In this document: piece by piece, positions 43,816 to 56,300 of the stretch | How positions within the stretch are numbered: position 1 is the first letter of the stretch | Layout: each line of letters opens with the position of its first letter | Origin: Campanula takesimana | Taxonomy: Eukaryota > Streptophyta > Magnoliopsida > Asterales > Campanulaceae | Assembly: GCA_026119855.1 (NCBI GenBank) | Contig: JAOWBW010000036.1 | Coordinates: forward strand, 1,116,001-1,180,000 | DNA length: 64,000 bases | Direction of reading: 5' to 3' | The notes under the pieces: generated by a model | What the model was told of the DNA's origin: nothing | Seen by the model: only the letters and a program-made list of their open reading frames with translations | Databases searched by the model: none | Translations under genes and position numbers: made by a program

Positions 43816-43933
43816 TTAGTTATAATTATTTATGAATTCTCAGCCCCGCATAAGTCCCGTTTAAACCCCGCCTAGGAGGGGCCGCCTAGGGCTTTTTTTA
43901 GAACCTTAATCGAGTGTATTCGGACACTCAGCA
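43816..43933 (+). promoter_or_regulatory. Short leader/promoter region of PTRHD1-like gene
   Basis: Only about 120 bp separate the copia remnant from the ATG at 43934. It holds TATAATTATTTAT (near 43,828) and GC-rich CGCCTAGGAGGGGCCGCCTAGG. An in-frame TAA (about 43,907) lies upstream of the ATG, supporting the start. Confidence 0.4.
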
Positions 43934-46212
43934 ATGGGCATTATACATTCACCCCGTTGTATCTCTCTCACAACCTCCATAGCTCGTTACCTCACTCCTC
44001 CTAAAACCCTATATAGGTCAACCTTCCAGTCGTCCTCTCCACCCCGCCTCCGCATTTGCCGCGTTCCGGCTCGTATGGCGTCCTCAGTCGCGGCGGAGGG
44101 CAGCAGTAAATCGACGTCGGAGGCCGCCGGAGAAGTATCCGGGAACTCAGAGACCGCCGATGTGATTGTGCAGTACGTGGTGCTCCGGCGAGACTTGATA
44201 GACACGTGGCCGCTTGGCAGCGTGGTAACTCAGGGATGCCATGCCTCCGTTGCCGCCATTTGGTCTCACAAGGACGATGTTCATACAGTTGATTACTGTA
44301 ACCCTAACAATCTCGATTCAATGCACAAGGTATGTACACTTTTCACTTCCATTTCTTGAGATTGTAATTGTTTGTTTTGTGAAATTTCGTCTTTCAAGTG
44401 TGGGATGTTGAGTGAATTTGGATCCTTATTTTTGAATCACATTTGTTTTGGCTATGTTGGACTCTTTATTTTGATTTTGGATGTTCATATACTATTTGTG
44501 GCTTGTTTACCTTTTGTTATCATGTAGAGACTATATTTCTTGTTCTTAATATCATTGAGCAGCGATTTTCATGGTGCTGCTTCTTACTTTGAGCATGATT
44601 GCTGAAATTGATAAGTACTCCCTCCTCCACCCCTGATGACGTTTTTTAGAAATAAAATTGTCGCCAAGTCAATGTCCATTTATTTGGTGAAGTTACTAAA
44701 CCTCCCTTGCAATCATCATGTTCTAAGTTTCACTCTCAAATCTCAATTAAGATGTCATATACATAGATCATTAAGGGGGTGTTTTTATGCTATTAAAACT
44801 GCTTAAATGCCAAGTTTCTTTTGTCTTTCAAAGTCATGAATGAGCATTCATTTAGGGACGGAAGAGGGACTACAAACATAGTCCTATGTTTTTCGCTCTT
44901 TGGAATAGGGAGTCTTGCTTAATTACTAACAATGCAAAAACTAGTAGTACCAAGAACAATTTCCCATGTATTCCTCTAGGTGACAATTACACTGAGAAAT
45001 CGATGCTATTGCATAAGTTGATTCCTAGCATCTATTGGTTGTCTATTGCACCTGATGACTTAAGTAACCTAGTTATTAATATTATTGAATAAACCAGTGC
45101 TGATTGAAAATCATCTTTGTCACCTTGTTGGTGTATGGCATCTTGACTGTTGTCTATTAGTGATTCTTTATGCTAAAGTAGAACGTTGCATTTCTTTTGT
45201 TGGGTGTATAGCAGCTTGTCTGCTACTATAGAGTTTGAATTCAGAAAAAAGAAGAGATGATTGGATAGTTGGTCTCGAAGCAGTAGATGTGAGTAGGTTT
45301 CTAGATATGTTGCAAAGCGTATTGGCAAGTGTTGTAGTTTAAGAAAATTCTCAGAGTCGAAGGTCAAACTTCTATATTGGGAGTGTATCTTGGAAGAATG
45401 CAGTAGTTATATAGGAGGTGGCCAAAGCACTTCGACCCAAATTTGATACCCCATCTTGGTATGCCTATACAACTATAAATCACGGTTAGATAGTCATTTC
45501 ATGTCCCAAAATGAATGTCCAAAAAGTTTTCAAATTTGGGTCTACTCATTCTTATACCCTTTTACTTGTTTCCGCAGAACATATTGTTTAGCATTAATTA
45601 CCCAAGTATATATCTTTGTTTTTCATGTTTCATACATTACTATCTCCTTTCATATCATGGCTAATGCAGTCTGCAATTCGGTTCATATTCATGCCTGGAG
45701 TTGTGTTTCGAATTAGAAAAGTTCATATATTACTATCTCCTTTCATATCATGGCTAATGCAGTCTGCAATTTCATTACTATTAATGCCCGTAATTGTCTT
45801 TCTGGATTTGGAAAAATCTGTGTCATTGTTTTTATTTAGATTGTTCAGCCCGCTGCGCTCATACACAAGCGTGCTGCTTCTTGTTAATTGATCTGGTACT
45901 CTTGAGAGTAGACATGTCCTCATCACCTAATAGGCCATCAAATCACAAAAAAGAAAGAAAAAGGGTTTGTTATGAAATGAAGTTCTTTGTACAAACAATA
46001 TTTATAATTTATTTCTTTGGAGAATGCAGGTTACTCTTGAAGTGAAGGGAGAAACTCAGATACGGAACTTGTCAGAAAAGCTTACAAGCGGTGGCATTGC
46101 TCACAAATTGTGGATCGAGCAACCTGAGAACTTTCCTACATGCCTTGCCACGAAACCTTACCCTAAATCCATTGTTTCTTCATTCTTTAAAAAACTAAAA
46201 CTTTGTAAGTGA
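43934..46212 (+). CDS. PTRHD1-like: PTRHD1-like protein, Pth2-type peptidyl-tRNA hydrolase fold
   Basis: Two exons: 43934-44329 (132 codons, donor AAG-GTATGT) and 46030-46212 (60 codons plus TGA, acceptor TTGCAG-like ATGCAG). Phase 0 joins give 192 residues. Residues ~77-192 match the PTRHD1 branch of the Pth2 family: VQYVVLRRDL, WPLGSVVTQGCHAS, MHKV, then GIAHKLWIEQPENFPTCLA and KPYPK near the end. Pth2 enzymes release tRNA from stalled peptidyl-tRNA, but catalysis by PTRHD1 proteins is unproven. The first ~48 residues are Ser/Arg/Pro-rich and nearly free of acids, like an organelle-targeting peptide. A second Met at ~48 (MASSVAAEG) could give a cytosolic form. The 1.7-kb intron contains a ~93-bp duplication. 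It is convergent with the bZIP gene. Confidence 0.93.
45631..45816. repeat. ~93-bp direct duplication in PTRHD1-like intron
   Basis: CATACATTACTATCTCC... at 45,631 recurs as CATATATTACTATCTCC... at 45,724, with TTTCATATCATGGCTAATGC and AGTCTGCAATT shared. It is a simple intronic tandem duplication with moderate divergence. Confidence 0.8.
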
Positions 46213-47327
46213 TGTGTTATTGAGGTGTTAATATTAGCTGAATAATTAGCGGAGATATTTCCGTTAAGAGACTGGGTTTTTCCTTTGTTTCAATGTTTCA
46301 TTTTACTTATTCTGTCTCAAAATGATAGTCTGATTTGACATTTTATGTGTCCGAAAAAGATAGTCTTTCAAAATTTGTAATTTATTAGAGGTTAAAAACC
46401 ATTGAAGGTACAAAATTGTCCAACCGAGGTAGATGAGGAAGAGAGGGTAGGATGATAGTTAAAGATGGAGTACTAGCTAAACATTACAATGATGCAAATG
46501 AAAATATGACCACTTTATTATTATTCTAAATCTTTCAAGTGGATAATGTAATTATTGGAAGGAGATATGGAGGTGAAGTTATCATTTCATTCGAATAAAG
46601 TTGACAAAAATAAGTAAAATCAAACCTCAAGAAAAAAAAAATTATGGAAAAAAGTTATTGAAACTTGAGTAATCCTCCTCGGGGTCAGCAGTGAAAGTGA
46701 AATTAACCATTTTAGGATGACGTGTTTTTTCAAACACTAGAAAAACCGGGTTTTCATCTTTATAAAAAAAAAAAAAAAACTGGGTATTCTAAAGGACTTT
46801 AAAACTGACAGATTATCAATTAAAACCGTCACCTTTTGGCCATGGATCTGCTCTGGCTGAGGTTTTAAGTGGCGGGTTCAACTGTCTAGAGAGCGCAGAG
46901 ACGAGCAAATGACAATAAATATCCAAAAATGAAGGGGGCACAAGTACATGTATCGAAAATACGCAGAATATACCAAATGCCAACAATAATCATCTCTTGA
47001 GTAGCATATTTATCAACCACATGTTTAGTACATACACCTTCCCGAACCATTTTTTAAACCGAATACCCATTTTTCTGTAACACAAGGGTAGGGTACGGTT
47101 TTCACACTCAACATATCATCCTGGTTTCTCTGACCCTAAAACATCGGTCAAACTGAGAACAATGGACAATATTAATAATAAGACATATCCCGCTACTAAA
47201 AAAGGTCAGCATTAATGAATTCCCAAACTACATAGTACTCGTATTTGCTAAATCGAGGACTTCCTGTTACTAATTTTGGTTAGGTTAAGCCCCTAGAGAT
47301 CAATTTCGCATCAGCAGAGCTACAACT
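46213..47327. other. Convergent intergenic region / 3' UTRs
   Basis: Holds the 3' UTRs of the PTRHD1-like gene (plus) and the bZIP gene (minus). 46,300-46,620 has weak inverted ends (TTTTACTTATT..TGTC) and may be an old MITE. An A run lies near 46,766-46,781. No other gene is seen and poly-A sites could not be fixed. Confidence 0.5.
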
Positions 47328-50300
47328 TCATTGACCACTCTGCACATGTTCTTCTGTTTGACCACCCTGTTGATTTTCATTACCTGACCTAATATCGTCT
47401 TGCCCTGGAGATTCCCCAAGTCTCTCCTGCAAGAATCAGATTTTTAGAATGCATAGCAGAATATTCTAAAATTGATGAGTTGTCTTCATAACCTTTTTTT
47501 TTGTTGTTGGGGGTGGGTTGGGGGGGGGGGGGGGGGGGGGGTTTGGGACTAGGAGGTGGGGAAAGGAGATTGTACAAAAAGAATGCTTCTTCATATCAAA
47601 ATTTTCTAAAATCGCAATTGCAAGTCTGAGTTTCTCCTCCATCTTAACTTGGAGAGTCTGCTTGAGATTTAAAGTTTAAGGATACACTTAAAATCCGTGT
47701 AGCCAATCATTACAAAATCGTCAACAGTATGAAGTTAGTTTCGCAGATATATGGAGAACATTGCTAAAACAACCATAAAGGAGAAGTAGTTTTTTTTTCC
47801 TTTTATCATAGTATTAATTACTACCTCTATCCCAAAACGAATGTCCGAAATTACTCTTGATCAAGAGCAATTTTGGACATTCATTTTGGAACAAGGGATA
47901 GTAGTACTACTTCCTCTGTTGCAAATTAAGTGTCGCTTTTCCTTTTGGCCCGTCCTGTTATAACGTCATGTTTCTAATTAAGGAAATACCTGTAGTGCAG
48001 TTTTACTATGATACAAACAAGTAAAGCTCCATCCTTATTGTGCCTGACAAGTCAAATGCTGACACTTAATTTTGGGACGGAGGGAGTAATACGCAAACCA
48101 CTCAATTATAACTCATCTAAAAGCAAAAGAAAAGAGACTCAACAATGCCATCATCCTAAGTACTTCTCTCACCCACTATGGCGTGAAGATAAAAAGGTTC
48201 ATCATGATTCATGGGTGTCATTAAGCTATCATGTACCAACATGTGCACTTGCAGATCAAAAAAATGCAGGAGGTAATCCAGGAGCTTGGCAAACCATAGT
48301 GTTGATGCAAAGTTCAGGTCCACACACAATAGCCCCCCCCCCCCCCCCCCCCCCCCCCAAAAGGAAAGGATGCTATCTTGAGTTACAAGTACAACTTATC
48401 CTAAAGCTTAAGTTACTAGAAGGGAGCCCAGCAATGGCCTCACATGGTAAAAACACAAACATGCATTTACTAACAATAGTGGAAGCAATTTTTTAATTTT
48501 GGCCTATTTTCGTTTATGCCCACCGTACTTTGAGGGTAATTTCACTTTAACCCTCGTACTTTTTTATGAACATAAAACTTATTGTACTTGGGGAAACCTA
48601 TCATCCCGATCTCAAATTTGCGGGTTAGGGCACAAGTTGGGTATTGAGATGATAGGTTTTTGAAAGTAAAATGTTTTTTTATTAAAAACAAAGACAGTTG
48701 TTAAAGCGAAAGTCGGATAAAAGTACAATGGATGAAAAAGTAACTTTGGCCTTTATTTTTATTTATTTATTTGGAAAACTAAAACAGTAAACGGACAAAG
48801 AATACAAATAATACTGCCACTCACTCACATAGTCACATTCCCACCCCAAATTATCCTAGACATGGAAACCACTAAATTAAATTCCACAACATTCAATCTT
48901 AAATATGCCTAACCCTTGTTTGTAATTATGACTGACTTGCAGCCGAAAAAGAGCTCATACTGTAACAGCATTTTGACTACTGGTAGACCAAAAAAAAAAG
49001 ACGAAGACAAAAAAATGAAAACTGACCTTAAGGGTTGCATTTTGAGCAAGTAGCTGCTCATATTCGCTCCTGATGCGAGTCACTTCTGCTCTTAGAGACG
49101 CATTTTCTTCTTTCAAAACTTCAGCTCGCTGGGCCAACTCATCGCATTCAGCCTGATTCGTAGGCACATTTAATCTCGGAATTGAGTCACACAAAACAAA
49201 GACATACTCCCTCCGTCCCAAAATGAATGTCCAAAAAAATATGAAATTGGCTCTTGATCAAGAGCAACTTTGAAAAAAATCCAGACATTCATTTGGGGGC
49301 GGAGGTAGTATAAAGAATAAGAAATCTAAAGGGAGACACCCAACCTGCTTACGCAACCTAGATCTGCGGGCAGATTCCCTGTTAGATTGCTTCCTTCTCT
49401 GTCTTTTGATCTCCCTCTCATCCTGAAATCAAGTGCTATAAGAGTCACTGAAGGAAGTACAAGGCCATAAAAAAATCTTTTTAATTTTAAATTGAATTAA
49501 ACTTCAGAACACCGGAAGGTGTCAAAAACAAGTGCACGTATTCCAAAGGATTTATATTCCAAAGAGAGAGAACTCTCTATCAATCGAGTAACAACATGTC
49601 TTCGGAGAATCCAGAACATTGTACAATATTCTGCCCCCAAATTACCCTGAAAATCAGGCCCACTTGGGAATGCCCCAAGTCTTAGTAGTGGATACAAGCA
49701 AATGGCATGCCACACTTGCATACTTGTCAAGATACAGGTTTTAAGCATACACTAAATGTTGGTTCAAAATGAAAGTATTAAATATATGTCGGACCGGGTC
49801 ACGGGTAAAAAGCATGGTACCGAACTTGCTCGGGTTTTGGGAAATGCTTACCATACCCTCAATTTTCGGAGTGGATCGACAATGGGTTCGGATATAAATT
49901 GCCACCCGCACGAAATGTTATCCAACCAGATAACACATAGATCAGGGAGTTTACAGACTCTGGAACACACCAAAATTTTTTGAGATTAATCAAGTATATT
50001 TTTGTTGATATTCAACAGATAGAGACATTCCTGGATACATATGGATTGCTTTCAAACACACTTGGGAACATGCACAAATGGCCTAAGTAAATGTTATGTT
50101 TTCAGGGTCAAAGTATAATAGATAAAAGTTTGATTAAACAAGTAACTTAAATAAGAATCTATCATTGTCCTTATTAATTCCTTTCACATTTTTAATATTT
50201 TTTTCTTTTTACCTATTTTCATTGACAATCAGATATGATGATTCATGTTAGCTTACCCCAAATCATTTTGGGACTAAGGCTTTGCTATTGTTGTTGTTGT

Positions 50301-53300
50301 TGTACTGTCCTTATTAATTGCTAATGCATTAACCATTAATGTTATTATTATAGGTATGCATAGTTAAATAATATATTCACATATAACTTGTTCAATCACG
50401 ATTCAATAGTGTAATCGTCAGTGTAAGTGCTTCTTAGTTGTATACTCATCATGAGTACAACACCTTAAAAAGGTATTGATCAACTGTGTCCGTATTTAAT
50501 ATCGAGAGCATCATTTTCCATCTTCAAACACCAATAGCAAGAAAAGGCACAAGATGAAATCTACCAACAGCATGAGAAAATATACAGTAAAAAGGACCAA
50601 AATGGTAGTAGAAGAGAACCTGTAGCCAAGGTTGTGATTTCACATTGTCCTTTGAGCCGGCAGTGACCATTCCCCCTGCCACTGGAGCAGAGCTTACCTT
50701 CCCATGGATTGCAGGAATAGCAGATGCATTTGCACCACCCCAGTAGTCCATGCCAATGTTCAAGTTAGTGGCGGGTCCAGGAACACCTCCTGGAGTACCA
50801 GATGTTGAAATGGGCATGGGGACTATAGATTGGTTAATCATTGTATGAGGTGCATAAGGGCCTCCATTCTGAGAACCATGTGCAGTGTTTCCATTCTGAG
50901 ATACTTCGCCTGTACCCAAAGCATCACAATGCTCTTTGTTCAATCATCAATGAGATGGAATACATCAAATAGCAATAGTATAAATAAATATTTTTACAAC
51001 CGAACCTTCCAAAGAATCTTGCCTGGATCCTGATTTCATCTGCGAGTCCTACATGAAGTCAGTTAGCCACTATTTAGAAGTTTGTTCATTATGAAATTAT
51101 CTTGACACATACATATAACAGGGACATGTGTGTGTTTCCACCTAGCGCGTAACGATTGGAAAACTGCATTTGTCACGTTGAACAACTAGTAATAAAGTGC
51201 TCACCTACTAAGCAATAACACCATAGCTAGATAAAAACTACTGCTGAGCCAATTATTTTTCTACATTTTTTCTCTTATTTTCCTTCTCCGAATTTTATTT
51301 CCACCTATATCTTCTTTAACTTTTTTTTTTCTCACATCTTTTCTTTCACAATTACATATGAGGATTCATGTTAGCCGTCCCCAAATCATTTGGGACTAAG
51401 GCTTTGTTGTTGTTACTGTTACCATTTGATCCCCCTTCAACCCCCGGGCACCATATCTTTCGAAAATACTGCAGTATCGTATTATTGCATTATTCTAGGA
51501 TGTAAAAGAATACATCTCAAATGCAAAGTGGTACAATTGTTCTTTCAATCAAGATCCTAATTCCCAAATTAACCTGGTCCATATTTTAGTCATGTAAAAA
51601 AAAAAAGTTGAACTCCTGAGATATTGTAGATATAGTCATTAAAAAAAAGGACCCAAAAACTGGTGGACTTCGTAGGACACTTTCTTGTTTACTCAGTTCT
51701 GCATTACATCAGAATACATACTAATAAATAATCACTTTAAAGGTCACAACCAACTAATCTTACATTTTTATTAAATAGACAGCTTAGGACTTCTCCTAGA
51801 ATCAAATATGAACAGAATTCTGAACAATAAAGTGAAAATACTGCCAGCAGTTGACCATAGTTTAAGGTTTAAATTGTTTGTTGTATTCACATTATAATAG
51901 AGACACTCACACAAGATTATAAAAATTATCCCAGATACAACAGAGCGGAAAAAGAGCTTATTAAAACAGGAAGAAGAAGGGAGACAAGGAACAACCAAAA
52001 AGAAAAAAGAATAGAAAGCCCCATTGATAGGGATAGACAAGAAGCATTTCTACCAGCAGCTCTTACTTCCATCAAACTGTACATCCCTATTATTGATGCC
52101 TTGATAATGGCCTTTTTTCTGAGAGTCAATAATATATCTATATTCATTAATCCAAATGTATTGTTTGTGTTCTCAATTAAGTGCTATGCTACCAAGAGAC
52201 TTGCACAAAATAAGAAACATATTCTATAATGTGAATTGCTTTTCAGCCTGAAGTTCACTGAAAATATAATACTTGCCAAACATTTATATTGTGATACCCT
52301 ATTCTGAATCAAAGTGCAATCTTATCAGGCTCTGTGGCAAGTAATCTGATGTGAAGATAATATTAGACGTGCATATTTCTACAAATAACGTAAAGTGTTG
52401 CGGTGAGAGAAATGATGGGAGATTTTTTGCAGCCATCAAGAAGCAATGATGGCTGTAAGGGCTGGGATGATAAGATGGTTTCATGAAGCAACATCCATTA
52501 GTGGTTAAGTTACAAGTTGCTGCGTAAACTCCAATGATAGTAATTGTAGGAATAGAACAGCTGGTGATACTTTAGGGACGTGCTATTTTCACTCTTCCTT
52601 CGAGATCAGCATTTCACAATTTAGTCTAATGTGGCTGAAACCAAATCAATTCTGCCTAAGGTGGTCAATATTATGGCATTCTCTAAGACCCGCAAAGATG
52701 TTGCGAAAACTGTCATTATGCTAAATCAAAGAGGCATCATTTTCCCTAAATCATTCAGATCTTAATTTATGTAACAATTTAGACAACACTCGGCTTCTGG
52801 AAGACATAACACTCTACACTTCGGTACACACGCTCATATAAACCTTCTCCTAAAATGCAATCTTCACAAGGGCATTGCACAGAGTGTGGATGGCAATGAG
52901 CAAATAATGCCATGCCATGCAACACACTCCCCTCCATCCTAAAATAAGATATCCCTTTGACTGGGGAACACAATTTTACGTATAGCATTTGACTCTATTA
53001 TTAAAAGTTTTTGGGTAAATATGGAGGAGAATTCACATAGGCAAATATGTGAACTTTCTATGTCTAGAAGGTTGGGCCCACTATGGAGGAGAGAATCCAC
53101 TAAATGATACTCTCTCCCGTCCCAAACTTTTGGTTACTAAAATTGAATGCGCGGAGATTAAGAAAAAAGTAGGTGTTGTGAGTGGGAAGGAGAGAGAAAA
53201 TGAGATAGTGGATAGTTGTTGTGAGTGGGGAGTAGGGATGGCAATTTTACCGAATCCGATCCGTATCCGAGACAATCCGACCGGGGATGGGTGGGCTTGG

Positions 53301-56300
53301 TAATAGCTTTTCAAAATCCGGCGGGTTCGGATACGGGTTCGGTAGTTGCCCGAGATCCGCCCGTACCCGACCCGTATACAACCCGAATAAGTTTATATTC
53401 ATATCCGACCCGTATAGTATATATTAGTCTATTTACTATTTTACCCTTAGTTTCAATTATTATTACTCCCCACTGTTGTATATACTGTGTGTGAGGCGAG
53501 AGGTTCATTCAGTACCTAGGGTTTTCAATTCAAACCCGCCGTTAAGAGAGAGAGAGAGGGCGACGCCGACGATGACCGACCTCAGCGACCAGGCGACGCA
53601 ACGATCCAGCTTCGGCGAGAGGTTCAGTACCTGTGTGTGAGGCGAGAGGTTCAGTACCTAGGGTTTTCAATTTCAAACCCGCCGTTAGAGAGAGAGAGGG
53701 CGACGCCGACTGAAGTATTGAAAAGTGAGCTGAATAATGCTCGAGAAGCCATTCGTTGGGGTACTGATTATCTTCTCAAAGCCACTGCTCAGCCGGGGAT
53801 TATCTACGTACAGGTATCATTTTCTTGATTTTTGTTTCAATAAAATGTCATAAATTTATAATGCAGGGGTAATTTGAAAATTTTTGGGTATGATTTTCTT
53901 GATTTAAGTTTGAGTAAAATGTCCTTTTCTTGATTAGAATGTCGTAATTTTGTCCGGTGGGGTTTAACTTTGGAATTCAGAGTATGATTTTCTTGATTTT
54001 GGTGTGAATTAAAATGTCATAATCTTATAATGTAGGGTTAATTTTTGGAATTTGGGTCTGTTTTTCTGAATTTGGTATGCAAAAATAAATGTCTAATTTA
54101 GGGAGAGTCAGTCATTAAAAAAAAAAAAAAAAAAATGGGTGGATCTTACGGGCGGATACGGATTCGCCCATGGTCGGACACGGACGGGTTCGGTAGCCTC
54201 GGGTCGGATACGGGTTTTGCAATATCCGGAGCGTATTCGACCCGTTGCCATCCCTAGTGGGGAGGAGAGAGAATTGAATATTTTGGGTAAGTAACCAAAA
54301 GTATGGGACGCCCAAAAAGGAAATAAGTAACCAAAAGTTTGGGATGGAGGGAGTAGTAAAATGCAATCTTTCTGTGCCAAAAATAAATGAATAGCTTTGT
54401 AAGGGGGAACTTTTTTTTTTTTTTTTTTTTTTTGGGGGGGGGGGGGGGGGGTGGGATACCAAATAGGAATAAGGGACTCTTGTTCTGGATGGGGGGAGAA
54501 TTAGTTTCCATGTCATATCGCATTAAAAGCAAAAATTGGATGGGGGGAGAATTAGTTTCCATGTCATATCGCATTAAAAGCAAAAAATTTATGGACCTTC
54601 ATTGCGAGAATTTAGCATCTGAAAATATCTAAAATTAAGCAGAAAGCAGGCCCCAATGAAATCAACTACTAATTTCTCATACAAATAACGTGCACAGCAC
54701 GGTACCTACATTTTCAGAATTAGCGTCACTTCCTTCACTTGACCCTTCACTTCCACTCTCAGCACTGCAAACCGAATACCATCAAGAGTAGTCAATATCA
54801 TTTTAAGTTTTACATCAAGAAAAACTGCTGATAAACATAACAAAATGCAAAGAGTCCTGAAAGAGGATGAAACTCTGGAAATCCATTTCTCCAAAAAGTA
54901 CCAATCTCCTAAACCAACATATCTCCAGATCTCCATAATTCCAGACAGGAATACCAATACCGATTCAGACTTAAGAGAGCACTATTTACCAAAATAAAAA
55001 CAAAAAAGTAACTATGTCTAAATGATTTGTTTCCTGACGATGAAGAATAACCAATCAATTACAAATGGAATTAAACATTAGCATTATCCACCTTACCTTT
55101 TTGAATGACCTCCATTAGCTGACGCTCCTAATGCTTTACTGGATTCATTATTCTTTCCAGTAATCATATTTAAACTGCCCAAACTTCCTTTAGATCTTTT
55201 GATGGGCAGTTTTTCCTTTCCCTCAGATGGCTTACCATCAACTTCCATGTTGCCAGGTGTATTACCCTACATGCGAATCAAAAGTCATTCTTCATTAACT
55301 TAATAAGTCAAGACAGGTTTACCCTTGGGAAGCCAAAACACACAAGCCTCAGGAAACTCACAGAAGCCTCAGCAACACCATTTGGAGAAGGCATTGCAAA
55401 TGGACTGAAAGGATAAGACCCCTGCACACATTTAAAAGAAAAAGCGGCTAGTTAATCGCACAAACCTAAATTAAAAAAAAAAAATTACTAGAGCAATACA
55501 CCATGATTAATAAGAAGATACCGGAGGCATGGATGGATGGGCATATATGCCACCAGGATACATAGCAACATATGGATGTGGTGGAGTACCATACGGTGGC
55601 ATAAGATGCTGCATATGCTGCATGTGCTGCAAAACACACAGTAATCAGAACAGTAATGAACAAAGTATAAAATACGATCATCGAGATAAGAGCTTTTACT
55701 TGGTCTCTGGTTCTTAATAAGCTTAACACTATTGGCATGGTGAAATGATGGTGGATTTGATAAAAAGATTTTTCCAAACTAGAGTGTAATGTATAAGAGA
55801 TCAGCAGTCTCGTGAAAATCTATTTCTTCAATGCAAGACTGCTTGGTTCTTGGAACCAGTGATTTGTTTTAAAGTGTGAATCTTAGGTTAGTCATAAGTA
55901 CATAATATCTTTCCTACAGCTTCATAAGTAGGCATTTGGGAAGAGAGGGGACGAAATCCTGGTTCGGCAATGTGGTATTTTTTCTTCACTTTGGTACTTA
56001 TGGATAGAGCATAATTCAAGAATTTCAGGGACCACGATTTATCATTGTCCCTATTGCTTCCTTTGCACATCAATGGGAGCGGGGGTGCCTTCATTTTCTA
56101 TTGTCCAATCATTTAGATTACTTGTACATTTGTTTTCTTGTTCTCACTTCTTTTTCCTGTTTCTATACACTCTTAGGACAGATCACGTCTCCATCTGCTG
56201 TAATTATTATTCCTTCTTATCCTAAAGAAAAGAGTTTAAAACATATGACATACATATCCATTTAAGCACCCATGTCATGACCAATAACTAGCGGAAAGCT

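Larger units (their letters stand above)
53108..54355. mobile_element. Stowaway-like MITE split by a hAT element
   Basis: Ends CTCTCTCCCGTCCCAAACTT..GGTTACT and AGTAACC..AAGTTTGGGATGGAGGGAG with flanking TA. About 214 bp once the hAT insertion (53233-54256) and its 8-bp duplication are removed. It lies in bZIP intron 7. Confidence 0.85.

Noticed and set aside
47389..47577. Pro-rich minus-strand frame over the last bZIP exon
   Set aside because: It is out of frame with the bZIP C-terminus and reads the G run.
50524..50943. Separate short gene starting MNKEHCDALG
   Set aside because: The start lies in the intron; from 50909 down it is an internal exon of the bZIP gene with matched splice phases.
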